DNA from: Homalodisca vitripennis | Lineage: Eukaryota; Arthropoda; Insecta; Hemiptera; Cicadellidae | NCBI RefSeq assembly: GCF_021130785.1 | Contig: NW_025777461.1 | Span: forward strand, 29,832-93,831 | DNA: 64,000 nucleotides | Reading direction: 5' to 3' | In this document: positions 11,640 through 22,781 of the stretch, one piece after another | Layout of the letters: the number at the start of each line of letters is the position of its first letter | Position numbering within the stretch: position 1 is the stretch's first letter | Translations under genes and position numbers: made by a program | The notes under the pieces: model-generated | What the model was told of the DNA's origin: nothing | The model's database searches: none | Seen by the model: only the letters and a program-made list of their open reading frames with translations

Positions 11640-14600
11640 GATAATATGGAAAGTATCCTTAATTCACTTTTGTAGCAACGCTGGACTAAAAACTCTGAAG
11701 ACAAATATGATATGCCAATTTTTAAAACAAGTATATTCAACTCTCACACAAACATAAGCTCTTCAAGCTATCAGAAAAAGAATGTCTTCAATGTCTCTCT
11801 ACAAATAGCAAAGAGTAAACAAAGCAAAAGGAAACCAGCCTTATGACAACCAAGCTGCAAAGTACATTAACAGGGGTTACCAGCCAACAGAGGCAGATAA
11901 AACCAGCCAGATAATTAGACAAACTTCTTTTTTAGAAGTAAGCGACAAGAGGGAACAGGCGAAAATGACATATAAGGCATATCCCTCCACAGTTTTTTAC
12001 AATCAAAACTTTCTACTTCAGCAAAAAGCAACACAGTGAAAAGGTATTATCAATACAATAAACTTTCTATGCAGAATATCTTGGGTGAAATAACACCCAC
12101 CAAATACTCAACTGGGAAAAAATCTCCCTCAAACCAAGCTCCAATTCTCCATACTACAACGAAACATGCAGGAAATGAGCAATAACATTGACAGGCTCAA
12201 TCATATTTTACAGGAAACAAAACCACATGTTACTATCTTAAGTGAACATAAGCTCAAGACACATTTAGAAAACACCAGGCTTGAGAAATACTGCTTGAAA
12301 TAAATTTTTGGCGTGAAATCCACAAAAAGGGAGGTGTGGATGTTTATGTTAAGAAAGAGCATGAGGCTTCTAATCAAGAGATACCCATTAAAAGTAATAG
12401 AGAACTAATCCTAGAAATGGGTATGGCTAAAATAATGTCCAGGAAAAAATAATTGTATGTCCTTGGCGTACACAGGACACCAGGAGGACACTTGGAGGAG
12501 GTTTTAAATTTTATATCGGAAGCACTAGAAGAAACAAAGGCAGAAAACCATCTAATTCTTCTAATGAGACATACATTTTGATGGCCTGAAGAAAGACAGG
12601 AATAGTCAAATGTTTAACACCTTAAGCAGCCACAACATCATAAGACATCCTCTTCCTCCAATCTTAGTCAAATCCACATCTGCAACATCCAAAGACTTTA
12701 TTTGCACAAACCTAGACCGAGACCTTGTTAAATCAACTATAATTCATACTGGAATATGTGATCACACCGCTCAATTCTGTAAAGTTAAATATACACAAAG
12801 TAAACCAAACCAAAACATAAAAAATACAGAAAGTTCAACCAATAAAATCTAAATCTGCTTAAGGATTAATTGAAAAAAGAAGTACACATAGTCGACTCAC
12901 CAGAAACAGTCTACAAACATTTATCAACCATACTTATGATTATGAACAACACATGCCCAAAGAAAAATGTTAGCAATGAAGAAACAAAACATTTAAGGGA
13001 CAAATATACTCGTATATATAATGCCTCCCTAGGTATGAACTGGCTGGAGAAGAAGCAGATAAAGCTGAAATGAGCAAAGCCAAGAAAGACTACAACATGA
13101 AACTCAGGCGTAAATTGTCTGTAGATCATATAGCAAAAAAGCCGACAATAAGTCTAAAGCCCTGTGGAAATTTATTAACAGTGAAAGGAAAAGTCATAAC
13201 CAAGAGCTAGCTCAACAAGAACAGGTATTGTCCACATAAAATGTCCAAACCATTTAAACCATTACTTTACTAACATAGTAGAAAATACTCTTAACTCACA
13301 ACCAAACTCTCAAAACTATTTGCACGACACCTGACTGTCTCAATCCATGACTTAACACAACTACCTCTCACTAACAAACCAGAAATTAAGGCCATAACAG
13401 AAAGCATTAAACCCAAAACCTCGATGAAATTTCAGCAAAACTACTAAAACACCGTAACAAAGCTTTAATACCACCTCTAGTTAGTAAAACTAATCTATTC
13501 CTAAGCCAAGGACATTTCCTTTCAGACCAAAAAACAAAGCAAAGTTTAGCCCAAGCTAAAAGGTTCACCTCATACTGAGGCAGGCAACTATAGACCAATA
13601 TTATTAATTTCTACATTTGCCAATGTGATTGAAAGAGTAATCTTGAAAAGACACATGAAACACTGCCAATTCCACAAAATCCTGAGAGAAGACCAACATG
13701 GCTTTTTCAAAGGAAAGTCAACAACATCAGCCATGATCAAACTGGTTAAGAATTAATCATAGATGCCTTGGAGGAGGAAAATATGGTTGCTGTTATGATG
13801 TTGGATTTCAGTAAATCCTTTGATTGTTTTCAAACAGCTTGGAGTTAAGGCTTCGGACAGGCTTGGTTGAAGAGTTGTATAGAAGGAAGAAGTCACAGTG
13901 TTGAGATACAAAACACACAAAATGGTATAAACCAAGTAACAAGATCAAAGCCTCTTCTAATCAGCATGTGAGTACCACAGGGTTCTGTATTGCCAGTCCA
14001 GTTCATCCTCCTGACAATGTCCTTTGTACAACAATACCTACGCACACACGGCTACCCTGTGTATGTTGATGACACAACACTGTTGGTGTCTGAATCATCC
14101 TCAAACAACCTGTCAAACTCATACATTGGACTGAACATGGCTTACCAGTATTGTATTGAAAATGATTTTTGTAGTTATCACTGATAAGACAAAACAGCTT
14201 GCTTTTGGAAGAATAAATGTTGAAAATCCTACGCTTTCAGATTTAAAATTTGAAACTCATGCTAAGTTTTTGGAATGATAGTTTACAACAACTTACAACC
14301 ATTTTAAGTTGTTGTCCACAAAACTCAAGACACAAGACTCTCAATATGATTATTCCATAATAATCATATTGAGAGTCTTCCCAAGAAACTAAGTTCATGC
14401 CTGTACGTTTAAAAAAGAATCAAGCATATTAGTGATGAAGCCACAACTAAAGTTGCCTACCACGCTCTGTTTGAGTTGCACATGAGATTCGGCCTCATAG
14501 TTTGGGGAGGGACCACAACAAGAAACCTCGATAGAATTGCTGATTCAGAAAAAAAGCCATCATGATAGTGCCAGAACTGGGTCCTAGAGAGAGCTGCAAC

Positions 14601-14801
14601 ATTTTTTTCTCCAGCCAAAATAGATTTTAACAATAGTTGGCTTATACATCCGAGAAGTTATCATGCATGTTGACAAGGAACATCTACGAGGCAACAACTT
14701 CCAAAGACATAACACTCACCATGCTTTAAATTTCCACCTGCCATTAGACCACATCACACAGTTTGAAAATAAACAATTGTATCGTACAGATGAAATAATT
14801 A
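11640..14801 (+). mobile_element. Jockey-like LINE, part 1 (decayed), interrupted by a DNA transposon
   Basis: Plus-strand LINE in many frames. The endonuclease is visible at about 12170-12850 (EVLNFISEALEETKAENHLIL; later VKSTIIHTGICDHTAQFCKV, with an SDH-like GICDH). The RT is at about 13560-14190: NYRPILLISTFANVIER, DQHGFFKGKSTTSAM, MMLDFSKSFDCF, VPQGSVL and YPVYVDDTTLLVS (YVDD polymerase box). The thumb and connection follow to about 14790. The text stops at 14801, where the DD83E element begins, and resumes at 17334. The 5' limit is approximate. It lies within a NUDT6-like intron, on the opposite strand to the gene. Confidence 0.82.
12140..14790 (+). pseudogene. LINE ORF2 (endonuclease and RT), many frameshifts and stops
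   Basis: No frame longer than about 80 codons survives. The EN block (12170-12850) and RT block (13380-14790) are recognised only by stitching frames. The RT keeps DFSKSFD (first catalytic Asp) and YVDD, so the decay is mainly small indels, not loss of domains. The C-terminal codons of the same ORF lie across the insertion at 17334-17480. Confidence 0.75.
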
Positions 14802-17333
14802 GTCTGGGCGCACGGCTCTGGCACTACTAGCCGTTCAACTAAGGTTCGGCTCGCTCGAGGTTCTATTTCGCTGTCACGCGCAACATTTTACAAAACTCAT
14901 TCCATTCAACACATGAAATGAGCATTTTGCCATTACTTTATCGTAATAAAAGTTATATCAAATTAAAGAACACATTCTTGTCTTTCCAACCAATACGTAT
15001 AAAAAATGTCAATTCTAAAATAATAATGTCTAAATTAGTAAAAAATTAGTAAGTACAGTTTTAGTTTGGTTAATTTTATGACATGAAATTTGTGCTCTGC
15101 GAGGAAGTTTTTTATTATCCGGTCAGTATCAAACTTCCCATGGAAAAGTTTTAGAAAATCGATTAAACTGCATTTTTTATCTAAAAAACTTTTTTCTACG
15201 ACCCCTTATTCCGGGGGAAATTAAGCGTTATCTTAATATTTATAAACACTCGGCACGCGAGCTTCTCCCAGTCTCAGTACGGTCTTCTGTTCTTTTAGCG
15301 TTAAAGCAATGACATTTTGGCTTACCTATAAACCTCACCTAATATATTTTCTAGGATAAAATACGGATAAAAGTTCAGTTTTAACATTTTAAATCTTAAA
15401 CTGTCTTTAAATGGCTTTAAATATAAAGCTAGATCCTTACATAATAGAATAGAACAGAACAGTGTTGTATTCAACATTCTCCACAGTTTTTTAATGACAG
15501 AAGTAATTTAAAACATGTTAATAAATAATAATAAAATATGTACAAAGTTAATACATACGCTTCAATCCAAATCTTCAATGCCGCTCAAATCACCCAAGTC
15601 TTCAATGCCGCTCAAGTCATCTGGCGCGTTTTCACTGCTTTCACTGTCACTGCTGCCGAGTGAAATGATCATTGATTCCACGAGATTTGGGGCTCAGCTG
15701 AAGCATAATCATTTTCAATTTTTTTCACGTGTTCACACTTTCTGGCCCATTCTTCTGCACCTATAAGTGAAAACTTTTCTTCCGCTAAAGACTTAATACT
15801 TGAAAAAACTGCACTGAATATTTCTACCGGCTACGTAGTTTTTCACTTCAGCCCAAATAAGTTCAATAGGGTTTAAGTCCGGGTGGTATGGTGGGAGCCG
15901 AAGCACAACATGTCCTCAACTGCTGGTCAATAGTTCATCAAGCTCATACCTAACAAATCTCGGTTTATTTAAGGGAATAACCCTGTACAGCTCCGGGACT
16001 AGCAAATCATCCGAAAAAGGTATTTGATATTTGGAAAGCCAATCTTTCATCAATTGTTTCTTACTTTTTGAAGTAGGTGCTTTGTCTTTTTGTGCATTGT
16101 GATAGGGGGCATTATCAACAACAATAAATGATCTTGGTGGTATGTTAGGCAGAAGTTTTTCTCTCATCCATTTCAACATTGATTCCGTATTCACGTTATC
16201 GTGGTAATCACCCGAATGACTCGATGCCTTCCACATTGTCAATGCATTGGGAACAAAACCAGCTTCACTTCCTGCGTGTATCATGATCAACCGTTCCCCT
16301 TTCGAAATGGGAACACGCATTCCTTTAGTTGATTCGTCAGACCACGATGAACTTAACACATGACTTGTCAGTATATAAGACTCGTCTAAGTATATAATTG
16401 GACGTCCTTCATCTCTGTAACGTTTGAGTGCTCTTAAATACGAAATTCTTTTTTCTCTTATTTCATTAGTCTCGATCAAAAGCTTGCGGTTATTTTGTGT
16501 CCTTCTCCATCGAAAACCAAGTTCTTTAAGAATGTTGTTCAGGCTTGATTTTGATCCTTTAAAGTCGATCCGCTGTTTTCAATTCTTCATGTAACAAAGA
16601 TACAGTTGGTAGCTTGTTTTTTAGAAGATGGAACTCGTACACAACTCGCCTTATCAGAGCTTTGTCAAAGTCATCCAATCCTGTAATAGGCTTTTTACGA
16701 TTCCTTTTCAATTTGTTTGGGGTGAGAAAGCTACTTTCACCATTGTCATTATTAACGGTTAAATCTTTAAGCTCTTTATTAATTCTTAAGATTTCAAGTT
16801 CTAAGACGCCTGTAGCTACTGCTGTTCGGACACGGGCCTTTGCCAAGGGAATACTTAAAGTTTTTTTCATCAGCCTCCTTTTTCATGAATGTATATACAT
16901 TACTGACAATTTCACGACTTTGACTGTGCAAAACTCTACCCTTCAGTTTTGATTTCACGCGGTCACACATATCGCTTATGAAATAAGCTTCTTACTAAAA
17001 CAAAATAACACAATACAAAAACACTGAACGTAATAATTATTCACAGTTAACTGCACACAGTAAATACACACAGCTTAGAACAACTCACTGTTAATACTGA
17101 AATTTAACGATGCTCACTCTATGACAACAGATGTCACACTGGTATTATATTGTTTGGAGGGAAGGTTTGCTGGAGGGAAAGATGAGTCACAAGTCAGCCA
17201 AGCCCTTCCGGCTGGCCCGACCTTGAAGTCCGCCACCGTGGTGCAGGCGTGATGTTTTCAGGAATGAGCGATTCACACACCCCTCTTCCCCCCGCGCCAT
17301 AGCCTACCACTGACCGGCCCCGCGCGCCCAGAC
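14802..17333 (-). mobile_element. IS630/Tc1/mariner-superfamily element with wide D-E spacing (DD82E/Sailor-like)
   Basis: The ends GTCTGGGCGC (14802-14811) and GCGCCCAGAC (17324-17333) are perfect 10-bp inverted repeats and match 16 of 20 bases further in. The left end is preceded by TA; on the right a TA occurs one base further out, compatible with a TA target duplication. The interior encodes a DDE transposase on the minus strand (15562-16968). LINE sequence stops at 14801 and resumes at 17334, which fixes the insertion independently of the repeats. Subfamily assignment rests on the ~83-residue gap between the second Asp and the Glu. Confidence 0.85.
15562..16968 (-). pseudogene. DDE transposase (DD82E/Sailor-like), broken
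   Basis: Reading from 16968 down, the start is MCDRVKSKLKGRV. An N-terminal HTH-like part includes DDFDKALIRRVVYEFH, then RALKRYRDEGRPIIYLDES (first Asp, about 16387), IVVDNAPYHN (second Asp, about 16115) and PPYHPDLNPIELIWAEVK (Glu, about 15871). About 83 positions separate the second Asp and the Glu. Lesions are a frameshift in the A-run at about 16868, another near 16555, an in-frame TGA at about 15914, and one near 15803. The last frame continues SLAEEKFSLIGAEEWARKC and ends in an acidic tail with DLSGIEDLG repeated twice before a stop at 15562. It is a transposon gene; it plays no part in the host gene around it. Confidence 0.82.
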
Positions 17334-17576
17334 ATATTCTTCTATCTGTACATGGGCCAAAAGCTGTTTAACCTTCTATTAGAAGACATGAAGTCACTCC
17401 GAGAACAGAAGCTGAAAATTACCCTGACCAGATGGCTCATCAACAGACCATTCTACTCCGTGGATGAATTCCTCGACTAGAGAATAAGACACAACCAACA
17501 CAACTTGACCAATCTGTATAGAAATTTTGACGCTTGTAAATTTCAAAGATGTAATAAAGATTATTGACTATTGACT
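17334..17576 (+). mobile_element. Jockey-like LINE, part 2: ORF2 C-terminus and 3' tail
   Basis: Continues the LINE cut at 14801. The peptide MGQKLFNLLLEDMKSL followed by RPFYSVDEFLD and a TAG at 17478-17480 is the usual Jockey-type ORF2 C-terminus. The 3' UTR is about 95 bp and ends with AATAAAG and a short TATTGAC repeat, a non-poly(A) tail. Confidence 0.85.
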
Positions 17577-17639
17577 ATATAATACATATCGTATGTATGT
17601 TCGTCATCGGGAAACAGATAAAATCAACTACACAACAAA

Positions 17640-17820
17640 AAATACTAAGACTGGAGTACATTACAATGGCCATAAATATGTAGTTGTTAACATATTTTCT
17701 TGGTTTTGGCAAGAAGGCAAATTCAACATTGAGGTCGGAAATCTAAATCACTCAATGCAGTATCTCAGTGCTCATACAGGTGTAAAACCTAAGAATTACA
17801 TATGAAACCGTGGATAACTG
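17640..17820 (+). repeat. Short dispersed repeat, related to 11228-11340
   Basis: Shares AATTCAACATTGAGGTCGGAAAT and flanking similarity with 11228-11340. Its frame (17593-17805, 70 codons) shows no domain. Confidence 0.3.
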
Positions 17821-18441
17821 CTAGTTTTTTTAATAGTTTGACAAGGTATTATAGACATGTAAAGTAATAAATTGAGGTCATCTTGAAATCAGACCCCTGT
17901 AAAATCGGCTAAAGAATAGGACACAAATTTTTTCAGTTTTGACTAAAACAAAACTGATTTCTATAATATATATTTCAATAAAAATCATGTTATTTTCTTA
18001 CATAGTATTTCATCAAAAATGTAATTTCTTTATGTTATAATTCATATTTATGCTGTAAAATGTTAAAATGATTAACATTTAACTATTTTCTCTTGAATTG
18101 GTTACAAATATACTAAAAATTACAATAAAATTCATACACAGTATATTCCTATGGAGTAATAAACAATATCAATTTTTATATCAATAGGTAATCTGTATTC
18201 AAGAGATGTGATTTTAATAAACCAACTGAAGGCTGATTGTACCACATTAAAATCTACTAAACCTTATTTATGTAACTTTTAACAGTTTTTAGCATAAAAC
18301 CATTCAAAGCAAAAAGTTTGTTGAGTCTAAAATATACTAAATCTGAGCTATAATCTGGCAGGAAGTCACAGTCAGTCACACACACTCCCACTGAAGAGTA
18401 AGTGTACATTCTAGGTTATCAGCCTGAGAGCTAGAACTCAC

Positions 18442-18644
18442 CTCCATCCACTGGCTGTCCTCAATCTCTATTTCACAACTGGTAATTTCCGCAGTCAGTG
18501 GTGCCAATTCGACTATAAAGTAGATATCAGAACAACCAAAAGGACCCCCATGTGAATGTCGGAAGGCTACCATGGATTTGAATTCCGTCTTAATGTTGGT
18601 TTCTTCTAGCACTTCTCTCATCGCAGCTGCTGGTATGTCCTCCC
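18442..18644 (-). CDS. NUDT6: NUDT6-like Nudix hydrolase, exon 4
   Basis: 203-bp exon. The acceptor is CTTTTTCAG before GGGAGGAC at 18644; the donor is TGGAG|GTGAGT at 18442. It carries the second half of the Nudix box: E-D-I-P-A-A-A-M-REVLEETNI. The first half, GGYVEPG, ends exon 3, and the split codon G|GG restores Gly. Downstream are FKSMVAFRHSHGGPFGCSD and DIYFIVELAPLT, close to the NUDT6 pattern of a RH.H...G.SD motif followed by YFI. The Nudix box normally ends EExGU; here the Gly is Asn (EETNI). Nudix enzymes hydrolyse nucleoside diphosphate-linked substrates using the REU-EE acidic residues and a divalent metal. The substrate of this one is not readable from sequence. Confidence 0.88.
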
Positions 18645-18976
18645 CTGAAAAAGTTTGAGAATTGTCATAATGTTCTGACTTTTGAAAAACATCTAAACTC
18701 TAAAACAGGAAATTTTAAATTTTAAATTTGACTATTGTATATGAATAAATTACTGGCAGTATTTAAATTATATTAGATTTACTTTGATTTGCTATAAAAC
18801 GTATTATATTTTTTAATTTAAAATAATTAATTGTTATGTAAATGTAGTTTTATCTCGTATTCTTGTTTATTGTGTTGCTAGTGGTGTTCTTTTTAAACCA
18901 ATGACAGTTTTTATTAATTTCACCAATTTAAAAAAAAAATACAGTCCAAAACCATTTTTTTAATTTTTGTTGATCT

Positions 18977-19042
18977 CCCAGGGAATTGAGATTTGTAACT
19001 TCTCAGTTTAGACAGCCGCAGCCTAACTCCTAGGCATCATTC
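18977..19042 (-). repeat. tRNA-derived SINE-like fragment, diverged
   Basis: CTCCCAGGGAATTGAGATTTGTAA...TTCTCAGTTTAGACAGCC aligns with the 6003-6072 fragment, including the anticodon-arm area. The B box is degraded. It lies in intron 4-side DNA of the NUDT6-like gene (between exons 4 and 3). Confidence 0.35.
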
Positions 19043-20979
19043 AAAGTTAGTATTCAGTTTTATTACTATTATTCAATTTTTTTATTGTCATAGTCAATTT
19101 TGTATGACATAAAAACTCCGTGGCTAGAGGTGAACGATACACAAATATTCAATCTGGGTTAGTACCAGTGAAAGTATATATCCACTTTTGTCATGACCAT
19201 TCCCGTACCCAAAAAGATACTTCTCTGTAACACACAAAGCCATGTCACTTGACCAGTCAGAGTTAAAGGACATTGCAGTAACAATCAGGGATAATGACAC
19301 ATGTCTCATAGCTTACAAATTCAAACATATGTTACAGTAAAAACACAAACACTTTATTTTGCATTTCTAATGAAAGAGATTGAAATCAAGGGGCGGTCAT
19401 GAAATCAAGCCATGCTATTTTATCGTTCAGTCTGGTAGTGCTTGTAATTGTGTTTTTTCCATGTTTGTAAATATATTTTTTATTAGCTTATTTTGTGTAA
19501 TGAATGTGATAAACATCATATATAAAAGCAACTTGCAATATAAACTTTTATAAGAGGAAAAATCGTTATGCTTAAAAAAATATAGTTAAAATTATTTTTA
19601 GCACTCATTTTTTTTAGAATTGTAACAATACTATAAGAAAAAAATTACTATTCCATTGCAGGGATTACATGTTTATGTAATGATAAACATAGCCTATGAA
19701 ATACAATAGCGAAAGAAGTCAAGATTAAATACAGTAGCGTAGCCAGAAATTTCTTTCGGGGGGGGTCCGAAACCGGAGGATCAGGGGGACGTTTTGTGTG
19801 TTATTTGCCAATGAATTCACTGGTAAAAGGTAAATACCAAAAATATGGAGCTTTAATAACTACGCCTTATAGAAAGTGGAAAGATGTAATAGGCAAATTA
19901 AACTCTCACAGCAACTCTAGTACCACAAATTTTCTTCTATAGCTACAGAAACTTTACGAAGTTCGATTCTGGCCGAGTAGAAGGCACCAAAGTGATGTTG
20001 GATTCACTGGATAAGAAAGAAAAAGAACAAAACAGAGCTTCATTCAAGCCTATAATTGACTCAACTATATTCTGTGGAGAAAATGAAATACCCCTTCGGG
20101 GACATTGGACCATTGACGGCTGAAAACCCTTTAGAAAAGAAGGGCGATTTTCGAGCGTTGCTCGGGTACAGATCAAAATAACGGTCCGGAAAATGCACCG
20201 GAAAAACTCTACTGATTAGAAGTTCGGCCACTTTGGATTTCACTGATTGGGGTATTTATGAATGAGTTATAATGACGATTTTGTGTATCATTACACTGTA
20301 GACGAGTATATAATTATCGGAAAAAAATCACTTTCGGTCGGAAATAAAATATACCTGAAAAACTCTAATGATTAGAACTTCAACTACTTCGGACTTCGGT
20401 TATTGAGGTAAACGTGGTATTTTTTATTGAGTTAGGACGATGTTTTGTTATCATTAAACTGTACTCGACTACCTATATAATTATCGAGAACAAAATCACT
20501 TCCGGTCGGTAAATACCGAAGAAAAGCTCTCTACTGATTCGTTTTGGACCATTTTGGATTTCACTGGTTGAGTGGTTGAGGTAAAAGTAGTACTTATAAT
20601 TATGTTAGGACATTGAATTTAGAGATTAATTCAACGCCGACTAATAAATATATAATTATCGAGAAAAAAAAAAAAACAAAAATAATCACTTCCGATCGGA
20701 ATATACTAAGGAAAATGAAATAATACCTCAGTCAGTGAAATCCAAAGTAGTCGGAAGTTCTTATCAGTAGAGGTTTTCCGGTGTATTATCTGACCGGAAG
20801 CGATTTTTTCAATTTTTCTTTGATAATTCTATAAGTATTAGTCGGCGTTCAATTGATGCCTAAAATCAATGTTCTAACATAATTCTAAGTACCACTTTTA
20901 TCTCAACGACTCAACCAGTGAAACCCAAAATCGTCAAAATCTGATTCAGTAGAGCTTTTCCTCGGTATAATTCCGACCG

Positions 20980-21975
20980 GAGGTAATAATAATATAATAA
21001 TAAAAATACTTTTTATTGTGTCAACAATAATAAAAATTACACACAATCGTAAAATTAAATTATTTAGAAATATGTATATCTATTTTAAATTGCCCCTATT
21101 CATACCCGTTCATACACAGTCCACACTCATTCCTAAGACTGATACATACTTACAGCCATACGTTTTAAAATCTTCTAAATTTTACCACCAGAAATAGAGG
21201 ATGATCGAATTACTTTAAATTTCATCCCAGCGGCTCATTATAAACTCTTCCACTGAATAAAACACCCTCGACACCAAAAAGTGTCTCAATCGACCTTTAA
21301 ATTTTGTTGGTTAATTCAAATTTTTGATTTCATCAGGGAGCTTGTTGATCAGCTTAACACCAACCTCGGATGGCAAACGTTTGAATGCGGCTGTTCTGTG
21401 CGGATGTAACCGAAGGTTGTCCCTGCCTCTTGTCCCGTATTGATAGACGTCCCTGCCCCGGACGAACTCGCACTTAAATCGGCAGTACAGGGCGACATTG
21501 AGGATGTAGAGACAGGACAAAGTTAGGAATCCAAGCTCCCTAAAGGCATCTCTGCATGAATTTTCGGATTTAAATTTTGAAATGATGCGGACAGCTTTCT
21601 TTAGACTTCTAAATACTCGCTCAAATTTGTATTTAGAACAGCTGCCCCATAGCCTCGACTCGTACATTATATGGGGGTGTACAAGGCCATTTTTAGTACA
21701 TCCCAGGAGCAAAATTTTGAAAGGTTCCGTAGAGCATAAATGCCTGAAGAAACCTTTGAGCAGGTACTTTCAATGTGATTGTCTCAAGTCAGACTTCGAT
21801 TAAGGTACATTCCGAGGAACTTGGTGGAATCAGTTTCCTCTATGAGGACATCGTACTGAATACATGAATTCAGTTTTTTTCCCTCTCAGAAGCGATGAGT
21901 TCCGCCTGCTGATGTACACAAGGAACAAGACTGGTCCAAGTATAGATCCCTGTGGGACTCCATAGTTTCTAATTT
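20980..21975 (-). mobile_element. Jockey-like LINE 3' fragment nested in the fold-back element
   Basis: The minus strand reads YGVPQGSILGPVLFLVYI (about 21968-21910), then jumps to KFLGMYLNRSLT (about 21860-21800), then a long frame to 21311. The polymerase box that belongs between the first two segments is absent, so the copy is internally deleted as well as 5'-truncated. The 3' UTR ends near 20985 with an A/T-rich ATAATAATA tail rather than pure poly(A). Confidence 0.82.
21218..21712 (-). pseudogene. LINE ORF2 C-terminus
   Basis: The frame 21712-21311 contains KKAVRIISKFKSENSCRDAF, ELGFLTLSCLYILN, TRGRDNLRLHPHRT and GVKLINKLPDEIKNLN, the standard C-terminal region of Jockey-type ORF2. A TAA at about 21313-21311 interrupts it, but the same frame continues KFKGRLRHFLVSRVFYSVEE to a second stop near 21218, so the TAA is an internal nonsense change. 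Confidence 0.8.
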
Positions 21976-22781
21976 AAAATGATTAAATGTTTTTTTCTCG
22001 ATAATTATATATGTATTAGTCGGCGTTCAATTAATACCTAAAACCACTATCCTTAGATATTCCTAAGTATCACTTTTACCTCAACCACTCAACCAATGAA
22101 ATCCAAAATCGTCAAAACTTGAATCGGTTTGAGAGCTTTTCTTTCGGTATTTACCGACCGGAAGTGATTTTTTTCTCGATAATTATATAGGTACGGTGTA
22201 CAGTTTAATGATAACAAAAATCGTCGTCCTAACTCAATCGAAAACCCCATGTTTACCTCAATTATTGAAGTCCAAATTAGTTGAAGTTCTAATCAGTAGT
22301 TTTTCAAGTGTATTTTCCGACCGAAAGTGATTTTTTTTCGATAATTATATACACGTTTTACAGTTTAATGATACCTAAAATCAACGTCGTAACTAAATTC
22401 TAAGCAGTCACTTTACGTCCCCCACGACGAATTTGAACGAAGTGGTCGCTAATTTAAACTGTTCGCCGTGTTACAGTTCAGGTTACTTTGCGACGTCACG
22501 TGACCGCGCCCTATAAAAATACCGTGATTACACAACACTATCCGAAAGGCCGAGCCCAAAAATATCGTTTTATACCTTATGATTTAAACGAAAGGACAAT
22601 TATATTTTTAACAACGGTCACTTCAATCAGTGAAATCAATCAATTTAATGTTTGTAGACAAGAGTAATGATAACTGTCCTTTTTTCTCCTGCTCCATGCT
22701 TTATTTTTTAATACGTCTTAAAATTTCGGGGGGGGTCCGGACCCCCTGGACCCCCCCCTTCGCTACGCCACTGATTAAATA

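Larger units (their letters stand above)
19732..22773. mobile_element. Fold-back, non-autonomous hAT-type element (3042 bp)
   Basis: The ends CAGTAGCGTAGCC and CGCTACGCCACTG are inverted and flanked by a perfect 8-bp duplication ATTAAATA (19724-19731 and 22774-22781), the hAT hallmark. The interior is not a transposase. Each arm of about 1 kb consists of diverged ~190-bp units containing TCGATAATTATATA, CACTTCCGGTCGG and GATTTCACTGATTG-like blocks; the left-arm units read in one orientation and the right-arm units in the other, so the element is a giant imperfect palindrome. The right arm is interrupted by a LINE fragment at about 20980-21975. It lies in the 6.6-kb intron between exons 3 and 4. 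Confidence 0.82.
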
